Assembly (NCBI GenBank): GCA_902613845.1
Contig: CACMIW010000003.1
Span: 1-64,000, forward strand
Reading direction: 5' to 3'
Length of the DNA: 64,000 nt
Origin: an uncultured Alphaproteobacteria bacterium
Lineage (GTDB): Bacteria; Pseudomonadota; Alphaproteobacteria; HIMB59
This document shows, piece by piece, positions 8,584 through 16,447 of this stretch. The first letter of the stretch is position 1. Each line of letters opens with the position of its first letter. Both the position numbers and the translations under genes were made by a program. The notes under the pieces are model-generated. The model was not told the origin of the DNA and searched no databases. It saw only the letters and a list, made by a program, of their open reading frames with translations.

Positions 8584-9336
8584 CTAGTGTAAGTGTAAAG
8601 CGTCGTTAATATACAAACATGTTAATATTGCAAAAACATATGCCTGCAAAAATGCAATTAATATTTCTAAACCTGTTAAAGCTATTATGAATACTAATGG
8701 CAAAATTCCAAAAAAACCTAGAGCAGAGACAAACCCTGCAAAAACTTTTAGTAAAGTATGACCAGCAAGCATGTTAGCAAAAAGTCTAACAGATAAGCTT
8801 ATTGGTCTGGAGAGATAAGATATAATTTCAATTGGTATCAATAAAGGAAGCATATATACGGGCAAGCCAGGGATAACAAAAAAGCTAAAAAATTTTACGC
8901 CATGTTTTACAAAACCTAAAACTGTAACAAAGATAAACACACCCATTGCAAGAGCTAAAGTCACTATGATATGGCTAGTAAAAGTAAAGCTGTAAGGAAT
9001 CATACCAAAAAGATTTCCAAATAAAATAAACATGAACAAAGTAAAAACTAAAGGAAAGTATTTTTTGCCCTCTTTACCTACAGTGTCTGCTAATAAACTA
9101 TTTATAAAATTGAAACCAAGCTCAGCAGCAACTTGCATTCTGGTCGGGTAAAGGTCACTTACAGAGTTTGTTTTTTTTGCTTTTAAAAAAGGCACTGTAA
9201 AAAAAATTAAAATAAACGCTGTTGTAATAGTCATCCATAGGGCAGAATTAGTAAAAGAGATATCAAAACCTAGAAAATTAATGTCAACAATGGGTTGTAT
9301 TTCAAACTGTTTGAGAGGACTCTCACCCTTAGCCAT
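8584..9336 (-). CDS. atpB: F0F1 ATP synthase subunit a
   Basis: This membrane subunit forms the two proton half-channels against the c-ring. The 250-residue protein starts with KGESPLKQFEIQPI, common in alphaproteobacteria, and has five or six hydrophobic segments. The essential arginine is in LSVRLFANMLAGH, and the last helices hold the GLEILIAFLQAYVFAIL segment. It lies between atpI (17 bases) and atpE (20 bases). Confidence 0.97.
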   Translation of the reverse strand: MAKGESPLKQFEIQPIVDINFLGFDISFTNSALWMTITTAFILIFFTVPFLKAKKTNSVSDLYPTRMQVAAELGFNFINSLLADTVGKEGKKYFPLVFTLFMFILFGNLFGMIPYSFTFTSHIIVTLALAMGVFIFVTVLGFVKHGVKFFSFFVIPGLPVYMLPLLIPIEIISYLSRPISLSVRLFANMLAGHTLLKVFAGFVSALGFFGILPLVFIIALTGLEILIAFLQAYVFAILTCLYINDALHLH

Positions 9337-9353
9337 GAGGTAATAAAACAGAT

Positions 9354-9590
9354 TTATTTAGAGTTTTCTATGCGACGTATAAGCCTGTAAATATTCAATA
9401 AACCTGCAAAAAAACCAAGTATTATCAACGTTATTAAACCAATAGGTTTGCTATCAAACATCTTATCAATCAACAATCCAATAACAACAGAAACAATTAA
9501 AGCGCCTAATAATTCAGTTGAGATTCTATAAGCAAAGCTAAGACCTTGCATACTTGGCTTTTTATTATCATTTTCTTCATCATTTGCCAT
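9354..9590 (-). CDS. atpI: ATP synthase protein I (AtpI family)
   Basis: AtpI is a small membrane protein linked to c-ring assembly or Mg2+ handling. The 78-residue product has a charged N-terminus, FAYRISTELLGALIVSVVIG as the first membrane helix with a conserved polar residue, then DSKPIGLITLIILGF, the AtpI signature. It opens the F0 cluster in the standard order. Its ATG overlaps the smc stop by one base (TAATG), so at least part of its translation and transcription probably comes from smc upstream. Confidence 0.88.
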   Translation of the reverse strand: MANDEENDNKKPSMQGLSFAYRISTELLGALIVSVVIGLLIDKMFDSKPIGLITLIILGFFAGLLNIYRLIRRIENSK

Positions 9591-12190
9591 TATTCAGCGT
9601 ACTTTACGGCTTCTTCTAATTCAACAGAGACTATTTGAGAAATTCCCTCCTCGGGCATTGTAACACCATAGAGTCTGTCTACTCTAGACATTGTCATTCG
9701 ATTATGAGTAACAATAATAAATTTGGTTTGAACTTTTTCTGAAATTTCTTCAACCATACTACAAAATCTATCCACATTATTGTCATCTAGAGGAGCATCA
9801 ACCTCATCCAATATACAAAAAGGTGATGGGTTCGCTATAAATACAGCAAATAATAATGAAATTGCAGTTAAAGCCTGCTCACCTCCAGATAATAAAGTTA
9901 TATTTTGCATTTTCTTACCTGGAGGACTGGCAAATATCTCCAAACCAGAGTTTAAAGGATCTTCATCATTTTGGATAAGTTTTAGATATGCTTTACCTCC
10001 ACCAAATAACTTAGTGAATAGTCTCTCGAAATTTTCATTAACAATTTTAAAAGCTTCTTTTAGTCTCAATACACCTTCTTTATTAATTTTATTAATTGCC
10101 TCATGTAATTTTTCTATAGATTCTTGAATTTCATTTTTATCTTTAATTGTTTCATCAACTTTTTCTCTTAATTTTACATATTCATCTTCAGCAAGTAAGT
10201 TTACAGCACCAATTCTCTCCCTTTCAGCGTTTAATCTTAATACTCTTTTCTCTGCGGTCTCTAAATCATCATCTCTTTTGAATTTATCTACCTCATTTTC
10301 TAAGTTTAATAAATCAACATTAATTTTTTCTCTACATGATTGAGCGAGCTGAGTTAGATTATTTGAATAATTTGAAATTTCAGACTCCTTTCGTATTAGC
10401 TCCTCCTTTACGACAGAGTAATTTTGTTCTTTATTTCTCAGCTCTTTCGAGAGGCTTTCTAAAAGATTTTCTTGCTCTTGTAATTTATTGTCAAAAAGTT
10501 TTTTTTCGTCATCTAGTTGCTTAATTTTATTAAGTAAAAATTGTCTTTTGCTATCAATATCTCCTGGATTGTTTTCAGAAATTTCTAATTCTTCTTTAGC
10601 AGTTTTTATTCTTTGATTTAAGTCGTCGGTTTTTTGAACAGTGACCTCTAAAATTCTTTCCCACTCAAGAACTTGCTTTTTAAGATCGTTTAGCCTCTTT
10701 TCTTTTAATTCTGACAGTATTGTTGAGATATTAGCCTCATAACTACTGGAAATAAAAAGCCCATCCCAACGCCACAAATTACCCTCTAGATCGACTATAG
10801 CTTGTCCAATATTTATTTTTGTATGATTTTCTATACCTTCTTTTTTTGAAGATACAATGGCAACATTATTAAGCTTATTTATTACTTGGTTTGTAGCTTT
10901 AATAACTTTAGAAGCTGGTTCACAATTAAAACTAAACTCTTTATTGGCCTGCTCACCTGAGTGCTCACTCCAATAATAAATATCATCAGGTTCCAATGAT
11001 GCTAAAAGTTCTTTACCAAAAATAGCAGCTACTGCATTTTCGTATTTTTTATCAAATGAAATATTGTTTAATAAACTTCTATCAGATTGATTGACGTTGC
11101 TGCCTCGATTTTCAGCTTCAAATTCCTTAGAGGATAAATCTTCAATGTCTTTCCTAATAGTTTTGATTTTACTAGTCGTTTCTTCAAATTGTGTTTGCTC
11201 AATTTGTAAGTCTTGATTAAGTTGTTTTACACGATGCTCGAGGTTTATTTTGTGCTCTTCAAAACGTAATTCTTCCTGTTTTAGATTTTCTACAGTCATA
11301 TTTAACCTATCAAGTTCACTATTCAATGAGTATGATTTCTCTCTCATTGGTGGAATTTTAACTTTTAAATCCTCATAAGCTTGATCTTGAATTGATACAT
11401 CACCCTGGAAATCAGCGAGTTTTACTTTTATTTTATCTTTTTCTTCATTAAGTCTCTCAAGAATAAGTTGAAGTTCATTTCTTTTTACAAAAAACACAGA
11501 CGCTTCCGCATTCTTAATTAGAGTTGATATATTTCTAAATCTTTCAGCTTCTTTAGCTTGTTTTTTAAGAATAGCTAATTGTTCTTCATATGTTTGAATA
11601 ACATCCTCTACCCTCAATAGATTATTATTGGCACCTTTCAACCTCAACTCTGCATCATGTCTTCTGGATTGCAGGCCAAGTATTCCCGCAGCTTCCTCTA
11701 AAACCATTTTTCTATTTTCTGGTTTCGCTTGGGTGATTGCTCCAATACGACCTTGACTAACTATCGAAGTTGATCTAGCTGATGTAGAGGCGTCGGCAAA
11801 TAGCAATTGAATATCTTTCAATCTTACCTCTTTACCATTTATGAATGAATTCGTTCCTTCTCCTCTCCATATCTTTCTAGCAATTTCTAATTGTTTTGAT
11901 TGAAATTTATTTTCTAAATCACTTCCATCAATATTTACAAACAAACCTACTTCAGCGATATTCCATGAGGGCCGATTATCTGTTCCATTGAAAATTAAAT
12001 CATCAATCTCTTTGCCACGAAGTTGTTTGGCAGAGACCTCCCCTAAACCAAACCTTATTGCTTCAACTATGTTTGATTTTCCGCAACCATTGGGACCAAC
12101 TATACCAGTAAGACCATTTTTGATTTCAAAATCTGTTGGCTCTACAAAAGATTTAAAACCTTTAATTGAGAGTTTATCTAAAGATAACAA
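9590..12190 (-). CDS. smc: Chromosome partition protein SMC with shortened coiled-coil arms
   Basis: SMC is the ATPase of the bacterial condensin complex. The head parts are intact: Walker A GPNGCGKSN (residues 32-40), signature LLSGGEQAL (about 767-775) and Walker B CILDEVDAPLDD (about 792-803). A hinge-like region lies at about 370-485, ending LWRWDG, a pattern I associate with alphaproteobacterial SMC. The arms at about 175-370 and 485-705 are clearly shorter than the roughly 330 residues per arm of standard SMC, so the protein has 866 residues, not about 1150-1190. No frameshift is seen. The start is a TTG at 12190 that gives the canonical start of the family. dsbA ends one base upstream and atpI overlaps downstream. 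ScpA and ScpB are not in the window. Confidence 0.93.
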   Translation of the reverse strand: MLSLDKLSIKGFKSFVEPTDFEIKNGLTGIVGPNGCGKSNIVEAIRFGLGEVSAKQLRGKEIDDLIFNGTDNRPSWNIAEVGLFVNIDGSDLENKFQSKQLEIARKIWRGEGTNSFINGKEVRLKDIQLLFADASTSARSTSIVSQGRIGAITQAKPENRKMVLEEAAGILGLQSRRHDAELRLKGANNNLLRVEDVIQTYEEQLAILKKQAKEAERFRNISTLIKNAEASVFFVKRNELQLILERLNEEKDKIKVKLADFQGDVSIQDQAYEDLKVKIPPMREKSYSLNSELDRLNMTVENLKQEELRFEEHKINLEHRVKQLNQDLQIEQTQFEETTSKIKTIRKDIEDLSSKEFEAENRGSNVNQSDRSLLNNISFDKKYENAVAAIFGKELLASLEPDDIYYWSEHSGEQANKEFSFNCEPASKVIKATNQVINKLNNVAIVSSKKEGIENHTKINIGQAIVDLEGNLWRWDGLFISSSYEANISTILSELKEKRLNDLKKQVLEWERILEVTVQKTDDLNQRIKTAKEELEISENNPGDIDSKRQFLLNKIKQLDDEKKLFDNKLQEQENLLESLSKELRNKEQNYSVVKEELIRKESEISNYSNNLTQLAQSCREKINVDLLNLENEVDKFKRDDDLETAEKRVLRLNAERERIGAVNLLAEDEYVKLREKVDETIKDKNEIQESIEKLHEAINKINKEGVLRLKEAFKIVNENFERLFTKLFGGGKAYLKLIQNDEDPLNSGLEIFASPPGKKMQNITLLSGGEQALTAISLLFAVFIANPSPFCILDEVDAPLDDNNVDRFCSMVEEISEKVQTKFIIVTHNRMTMSRVDRLYGVTMPEEGISQIVSVELEEAVKYAE

Positions 12191-12191
12191 A

Positions 12192-12809
12192 TTAATTATT
12201 CAATTTTTTATTTATTATTTTTATAAATTCTGATGCAGGTCGATTACCCTGAACTTTCTCGCCATTAATTAAAAATGTTGGCGTGCTCTCAACACCAAAA
12301 ATGTTTTGAGCATCAACTTGAAGGGATAAAAGTTCATTATGCGAATTCTCATCTTTTAAGCAAGATTGTAACTCTTCATCCCCAAGACCATGTTGCAATC
12401 CATAGCTATTAAGTAATTCAATAATTTCTTCCCCAGAACTTGCTTTTGTCCAAACATCATAGTTTTCATAGACAGAGTCGACATAGCTTGTACGAACGTT
12501 TTCACTACAATTTGCAATAATAGCTCCATAAAAAGCAGCTTGATTTAAAGGAAAATCAATTAAGTAAAAATTAATATTTTTATAAACGCTACTTTCTTTT
12601 AATTCTTTAAGCGTTTCATTGTGAAATGCAGCACAGTGTGAGCAACTGAATGATGAAAACTCAATAATATCAACTGAATTTTCTTCAGACGATTTAACAA
12701 GAGGTTGAATGTTGTTGTCCTCTAAATAGTTTTTGTATTCATAAATTTTTGATATTGCAGGATTTGTTGATAGTGCAACCAAAAAAAATATCAGACTAAT
12801 TTTTTTCAT
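12192..12809 (-). CDS. DsbA-like periplasmic thiol oxidoreductase
   Basis: This is a thioredoxin-fold protein of the DsbA/BdbD group with a signal peptide (MKKISLIFFLVALSTNPAIS). The active site is CSHC in FSSFSCSHCAAF, and the cis-proline loop is in ESTPTFLING. The frame stays open to a further ATG at 12833. I choose the ATG at 12809 because it gives a proper signal peptide and cuts the overlap with the upstream gene to 14 bases. The DUF721-DsbA-SMC order is shared with many alphaproteobacteria. It probably oxidises exported proteins; a specific partner cannot be read from the sequence. Confidence 0.88.
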   Translation of the reverse strand: MKKISLIFFLVALSTNPAISKIYEYKNYLEDNNIQPLVKSSEENSVDIIEFSSFSCSHCAAFHNETLKELKESSVYKNINFYLIDFPLNQAAFYGAIIANCSENVRTSYVDSVYENYDVWTKASSGEEIIELLNSYGLQHGLGDEELQSCLKDENSHNELLSLQVDAQNIFGVESTPTFLINGEKVQGNRPASEFIKIINKKLNN

Positions 12810-13248
12810 ATAACTTTTTATTAATATTTTCAAAAATAGATCTTACTTCTTCGTCTTTTATATCATTAAATTTTTGATTATTAAGAGTTTTTCCTTCTGC
12901 TTTCATTGATAAATTTGAAATATTACTATTTTCTAAATTCTTATCAGAAAGATCTTGAAAAAATAGGATTTTATTTACTTTCACTCCAGTTACTTCCTCA
13001 ATTTTTATGACTATTTCATTTGTATTTGAATGCATTTCGAAAGATTTTTCTGGGCTAACTCTTAATTCAAGAATTACAGATTCTGTTTTATTATTTATTA
13101 TAGTTTTTTTTAATTGAACAAATTTATTGTTATTGCCAAAAATATACTCCCAGTTTTTTAGAATAAGAGTATTTATTTTTAGCTTTTTTTTATTTACCTT
13201 ATTTACAAGATGAAAAGCAATATCATTGAGCTTGGAGAACTTTTTCAT
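12796..13248 (-). CDS. DUF721 (DciA-like) domain protein
   Basis: A basic 150-residue protein matching the DUF721 layout: LILKNWEYIFG near residue 30, VILELRVSPEKSFEM around 77-90, then INEVTG-like and NKILFFQDL segments. DUF721 includes DciA, the loader of replicative helicase in many bacteria. Whether this copy loads DnaB is inference. It is the first gene of the long minus-strand run ending at rnhA, and it overlaps the divergent mutY gene by 39 bases at the 5' ends. No later in-frame ATG gives a sensible shorter protein. Confidence 0.75.
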   Translation of the reverse strand: MKKFSKLNDIAFHLVNKVNKKKLKINTLILKNWEYIFGNNNKFVQLKKTIINNKTESVILELRVSPEKSFEMHSNTNEIVIKIEEVTGVKVNKILFFQDLSDKNLENSNISNLSMKAEGKTLNNQKFNDIKDEEVRSIFENINKKLYEKN

Positions 13249-14208
13249 AAGAACAAATTTATCCCTTTAATCCTACATTGGTTTAAAAAAAATCAAAGAA
13301 ACTTATATTGGAGAAGGAATAGAAATTTATACTTAACTTATTTATCAGAAATTATGTTACAACAAACAACAGTCAAAACAGTAGAAAATAAAATATTAGA
13401 AATTATAAATATTTTTCCAAGTTTTAATTCCTTTAAGAATAAAAGATTAGAACATTTATTAAAAGTTTGGTCAGGATTAGGTTATTACAAGAGGGCAGAG
13501 AATTTATTCAAAGCAGTAACAATTATTAACAATAGCTATAATGGTAAATTACCAGATGATAGAGATAGTCTTATCTCTTTGCCTGGTGTTGGGAAATATA
13601 CTTCAAGCGCGATATTAGCTATCGGCCATAATAAAAAATCATTCCCAGTTGATATCAATGTTAAAAGATTAATACAGAGAGTATCTGGTTTCAAACTCAA
13701 TGATGATGAGATCGAAGAAATAATTAGTTTAGCTTGTAAAAAAAAGATTTCTTATAGGAGCTTAGCTGAGTCGATGATGGATTATAGCTCTATTATTTGC
13801 AAAAAAAATAGCCCCGAATGCTCCAAATGCATATTTTCTAGTTTTTGTAAATCAGCTTTCCAATCATTTAAAAATAATAAAAATATAAAAAAAAATAATA
13901 AGGAAATAGATTTCTATTTAATAAACTCTCCTTTACATATTTGTTTTATAAAAAAACCAAAATTTCGATTTTACAAAAACTTTATCCATTTGCCCTCAAA
14001 TTTGGACAAAGAATTTATAGCAAATTTAAATTTAAAAAATAAAGAAAAAATCAAAAGTTTTAAATTTACAATTACAAATAATCTCTTCCAAATAAATGTT
14101 TATAAACTTAATCTGAAAAAATTAAAAATTAACAATTCAGTATGGATAGAAAAATCAAAAACTAACCAGCTTGCATTACCAACACTCTTTAAAAGAATAT
14201 TAAATTAA
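13210..14208 (+). CDS. mutY: A/G-specific adenine glycosylase MutY
   Basis: MutY removes adenine paired with 8-oxoguanine. The catalytic domain is clear: EIMLQQTTVKTV with the catalytic glutamate, WSGLGYYKRA, the helix-hairpin-helix LPGVGKYTSSAI, and the catalytic aspartate in FPVDINVKRL. Four iron-sulfur cysteines follow in CKKNSPECSKCIFSSFC. The C-terminal NUDIX-like domain is present but very divergent: I do not see the GLLGGMWEFP or FSHFHL-type segments that recognise 8-oxoguanine. The 332-residue length is slightly short. The ATG at 13210 lies inside the 5' end of the divergent DUF721 gene, and the 3' end shares TTAA with ccrM. Confidence 0.93.
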   Translation: MKSNIIELGELFHKNKFIPLILHWFKKNQRNLYWRRNRNLYLTYLSEIMLQQTTVKTVENKILEIINIFPSFNSFKNKRLEHLLKVWSGLGYYKRAENLFKAVTIINNSYNGKLPDDRDSLISLPGVGKYTSSAILAIGHNKKSFPVDINVKRLIQRVSGFKLNDDEIEEIISLACKKKISYRSLAESMMDYSSIICKKNSPECSKCIFSSFCKSAFQSFKNNKNIKKNNKEIDFYLINSPLHICFIKKPKFRFYKNFIHLPSNLDKEFIANLNLKNKEKIKSFKFTITNNLFQINVYKLNLKKLKINNSVWIEKSKTNQLALPTLFKRILN

Positions 14209-15269
14209 CTCCTCATCTTCTTTCTAATTTCATCGATACATATTAAATTCTTTTTTTTATCCTCATAATGCCAATAATCCCATCCATTGAAACTCGATGT
14301 CTTATTTACTTTTGCAGCAATTTTATGAATTGATCCTCTCTCATTTTTATATGAAATACTTCCATCTGGTAAAATTGTAGCTTTATAGCTTTTCTTATTG
14401 TTATAGAGTTTAGCACCTGGCTTTAAATGCCCATTGTCAATTAAACTTGCAAAGGGTATTTTTTGTATAGGTTTATCTTTTTCATTAATCTCTAATAAAT
14501 CATTTTTTAAAGATTTAATTTTTTTTAATCTTTTAATTGCTAAATTAAAATAACCATCATCTTTTTCAAAACCTATGTAATTTCTACCCAAATATTTTGC
14601 TTCAGCACAGAAACTTGCTGTGCCTGCAAAAGGTTCTAGTACTAGATCTCCTTGTATCGATGACTGAATAATAATTTTTTTCATCAAAGCTAAGGGTTTT
14701 TGAGTTGGGTGAGCTGTTTGGTTTTTATTGTTTTTCAGCCTTTCTTTACCTGAACAAATTGGGAAGTTCCAGATACTTCTCTCTTGTCTGTCTTCATTTG
14801 CAACCTTTAAAGTATGATAATTAAATTGATACTTAGATTTAGGTTTTTTTGAACACCAAATAAGAGTTTCATGAGCATTAGTAAGTCTAGTTGCCCTAAA
14901 ATTTGGTAACGGGTTAGATTTGGCCCAAATCACATCATTTAAAATCCAAAAGTTTAAATCTTGGAGAATTTTTCCAATTCTAAAAATATTATGATATGAA
15001 CCAATAATCCATAATCCCCCATCAGGTTTAAGAACTCTTTTACATTCAGTTAAATAAGAAAAGGTAAAATCATCATAACTCGAGTAACTATCAAATTTAT
15101 CCCAATCCTGATTGACACCATTGACAATGGAATGATTTGGTCTAGTTAAAACTTTGTTTAATTGTAAATTATAAGGAGGGTCTAAGAAAACTAAATCAAT
15201 TGTCTGATCTTCAATTTTAGCTAATAGATCAAGGCAATCACCTAAATATAGGTTATTTGATTTCAACAC
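14205..15269 (-). CDS. ccrM: CcrM-type adenine methyltransferase (GANTC)
   Basis: CcrM methylates adenine in GANTC and couples gene expression to replication in many alphaproteobacteria. This beta-class N6-adenine methyltransferase has the catalytic DPPYNLQL at residues 30-37 and the SAM-binding LEPFAGTASF near residue 213. The C-terminal RAMA-type domain shows FASLIDNGHLKPG, GSIHKIAAKVN and NGWDYWH. At 354 residues it is close to Caulobacter CcrM. The adjacency with rnhB is also typical. The start is GTG at 15269 (TTG at 15266 is possible); an in-frame stop lies just upstream. Two GANTC sites sit in the 61-base leader. GANTC specificity is inferred from family membership. Confidence 0.93.
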   Translation of the reverse strand: MLKSNNLYLGDCLDLLAKIEDQTIDLVFLDPPYNLQLNKVLTRPNHSIVNGVNQDWDKFDSYSSYDDFTFSYLTECKRVLKPDGGLWIIGSYHNIFRIGKILQDLNFWILNDVIWAKSNPLPNFRATRLTNAHETLIWCSKKPKSKYQFNYHTLKVANEDRQERSIWNFPICSGKERLKNNKNQTAHPTQKPLALMKKIIIQSSIQGDLVLEPFAGTASFCAEAKYLGRNYIGFEKDDGYFNLAIKRLKKIKSLKNDLLEINEKDKPIQKIPFASLIDNGHLKPGAKLYNNKKSYKATILPDGSISYKNERGSIHKIAAKVNKTSSFNGWDYWHYEDKKKNLICIDEIRKKMRS

Positions 15270-15273
15270 GTAT

Positions 15274-15297
15274 GAATCTTAATATTTATAAAGAATC
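15274..15297 (-). promoter_or_regulatory. Paired GANTC sites in the ccrM leader
   Basis: GAATC occurs at 15274-15278 and again at 15293-15297 on the plus strand (GATTC on the coding strand), in the 61-base gap between rnhB and ccrM. A TATAAA-like element lies between them on the coding strand, so the sites may flank a -10 box. In Caulobacter, GANTC sites in the ccrM promoter make its transcription methylation-sensitive. The same logic here is inference, but the placement is specific. Confidence 0.55.
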
Positions 15298-15330
15298 TTG
15301 TGTAAAAAAAACATACTCTACTGTTGATAA

Positions 15331-15933
15331 CTAAGTAGATAACTTTTTGATAAGTTTACTTATAGGTTGATAAGTGGTCCTGTGATATTTGCTGACCCCG
15401 TGTGTATAAATAGCGCTTAAGTGAGACTTTGTACCGTACCCAGCATTTTTATTCCATTGATAATTACCATCTAATGAGTGGAGTTTCAGAAGTAATTTGT
15501 CTCTGAAGACTTTTGCTATAATTGAAGCTGCTGACACCTGATTAATTTTATCATCTGCTTTAATTAAAGACTTAACCTTATAACCTTTCATTTCGCTTGG
15601 AATAAATTTTCCATCTATGATGATCGTATCTGACTTTTTTGACAACAAAATTATTGATTGTTTCATGCTTTGCAAAACTACATTGTGAATATTAAATCTT
15701 TCAATAAATTTTTTTTTTCCAAAAATAATTTGATAATTATATTCGAAACCTTTATTTAATCTGAAATATTCATATATTTCCTCTCTTTTTTTTTTATTTA
15801 TTTTTTTTGAATCAGAGACACTAAATGGAAGTTTATCAAATAAGGAATTTTGTGATCTGAAAGCACAAATTATTGCACTTCCAACAAGAGATCCTCTGCC
15901 AACCTCGTCGACTCCAACAACATATTCACTCAT
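15331..15933 (-). CDS. rnhB: Ribonuclease HII
   Basis: RNase HII cuts at ribonucleotides embedded in DNA. The 200-residue protein starts MSEYVVGVDEVGRGSLVGSA, holding the catalytic DE pair and the GRG motif. A later conserved aspartate is in IIDGKFIP, and SAASIIAKVFRD with HLSAIYTHGVSKYHR are typical C-terminal segments. The frame also offers a TTG at 15936, but the ATG at 15933 is preferred. It overlaps the end of moaB by 8 bases. A T10 run at 15786-15795 encodes NKKKR. Confidence 0.95.
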   Translation of the reverse strand: MSEYVVGVDEVGRGSLVGSAIICAFRSQNSLFDKLPFSVSDSKKINKKKREEIYEYFRLNKGFEYNYQIIFGKKKFIERFNIHNVVLQSMKQSIILLSKKSDTIIIDGKFIPSEMKGYKVKSLIKADDKINQVSAASIIAKVFRDKLLLKLHSLDGNYQWNKNAGYGTKSHLSAIYTHGVSKYHRTTYQPISKLIKKLST

Positions 15934-16447
15934 CAAGTCTAGGTATTAGTTCGACAAAATTACATGGCTTGTGTCTTATGTCTAATTGGTGAAAAAGAAT
16001 ATCATTCCAAGCATCTCTAACAGCAGAGGTAGATCCAGGTAAACAAAAGATGTAAGTTTGATTTAATAAAAATGCACTCGCTCTAGATTGTATAGTTGAG
16101 GTTCCAATTTTTTTATAGCTTAATTGTCTAAACAATTCTCCAAATCCTGGAATTTCAACTTGAGATATTTTTTTTAAGGCATCAATAGTATTATCTCTTC
16201 CCGTCAGACCAGTCCCACCTGAAGTGATTATTACATCGTGTTCGACAGATGCTGTTAATTTCTGAATAATAGGAATAAAGAGTTTAGGTTCATCTTCAAT
16301 AATCTGATAATGGGAAACAGAATGTCCTTTTTTTTGTATAAGTTCTTTTAATGTATTACCTGATTTATCATCACTTTCTTTTCTTGTATCCGACAAAGTG
16401 ATTACAGCAATATTTATTTGTTTAAATGTTATTTTTTCATCAATCAT
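15926..16447 (-). CDS. moaB: Molybdenum cofactor biosynthesis protein MoaB
   Basis: MoaB/MogA-fold proteins adenylylate molybdopterin before metal insertion. The 173-residue product has INIAVITLSDTR near the N-terminus, the binding loop TSGGTGLTGRDNT, and FCLPGSTSAVRDAW, all standard. It overlaps slt by 8 bases at the start and rnhB by 8 bases at the end, so it is part of a tight minus-strand operon. moaE and moaD are in the same window at 38.2-38.9 kb. Confidence 0.94.
   Translation of the reverse strand: MIDEKITFKQINIAVITLSDTRKESDDKSGNTLKELIQKKGHSVSHYQIIEDEPKLFIPIIQKLTASVEHDVIITSGGTGLTGRDNTIDALKKISQVEIPGFGELFRQLSYKKIGTSTIQSRASAFLLNQTYIFCLPGSTSAVRDAWNDILFHQLDIRHKPCNFVELIPRLDE

Noticed and set aside
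9780-10127. Plus-strand open frame opposite the SMC C-terminal head
   Set aside because: Shadow of the conserved Walker B region; no start signal or recognisable protein.
12810-12833. Longer N-terminus of the DsbA-like protein
   Set aside because: It would put eight residues ahead of a perfect signal peptide and lengthen the overlap with the DUF721 gene.
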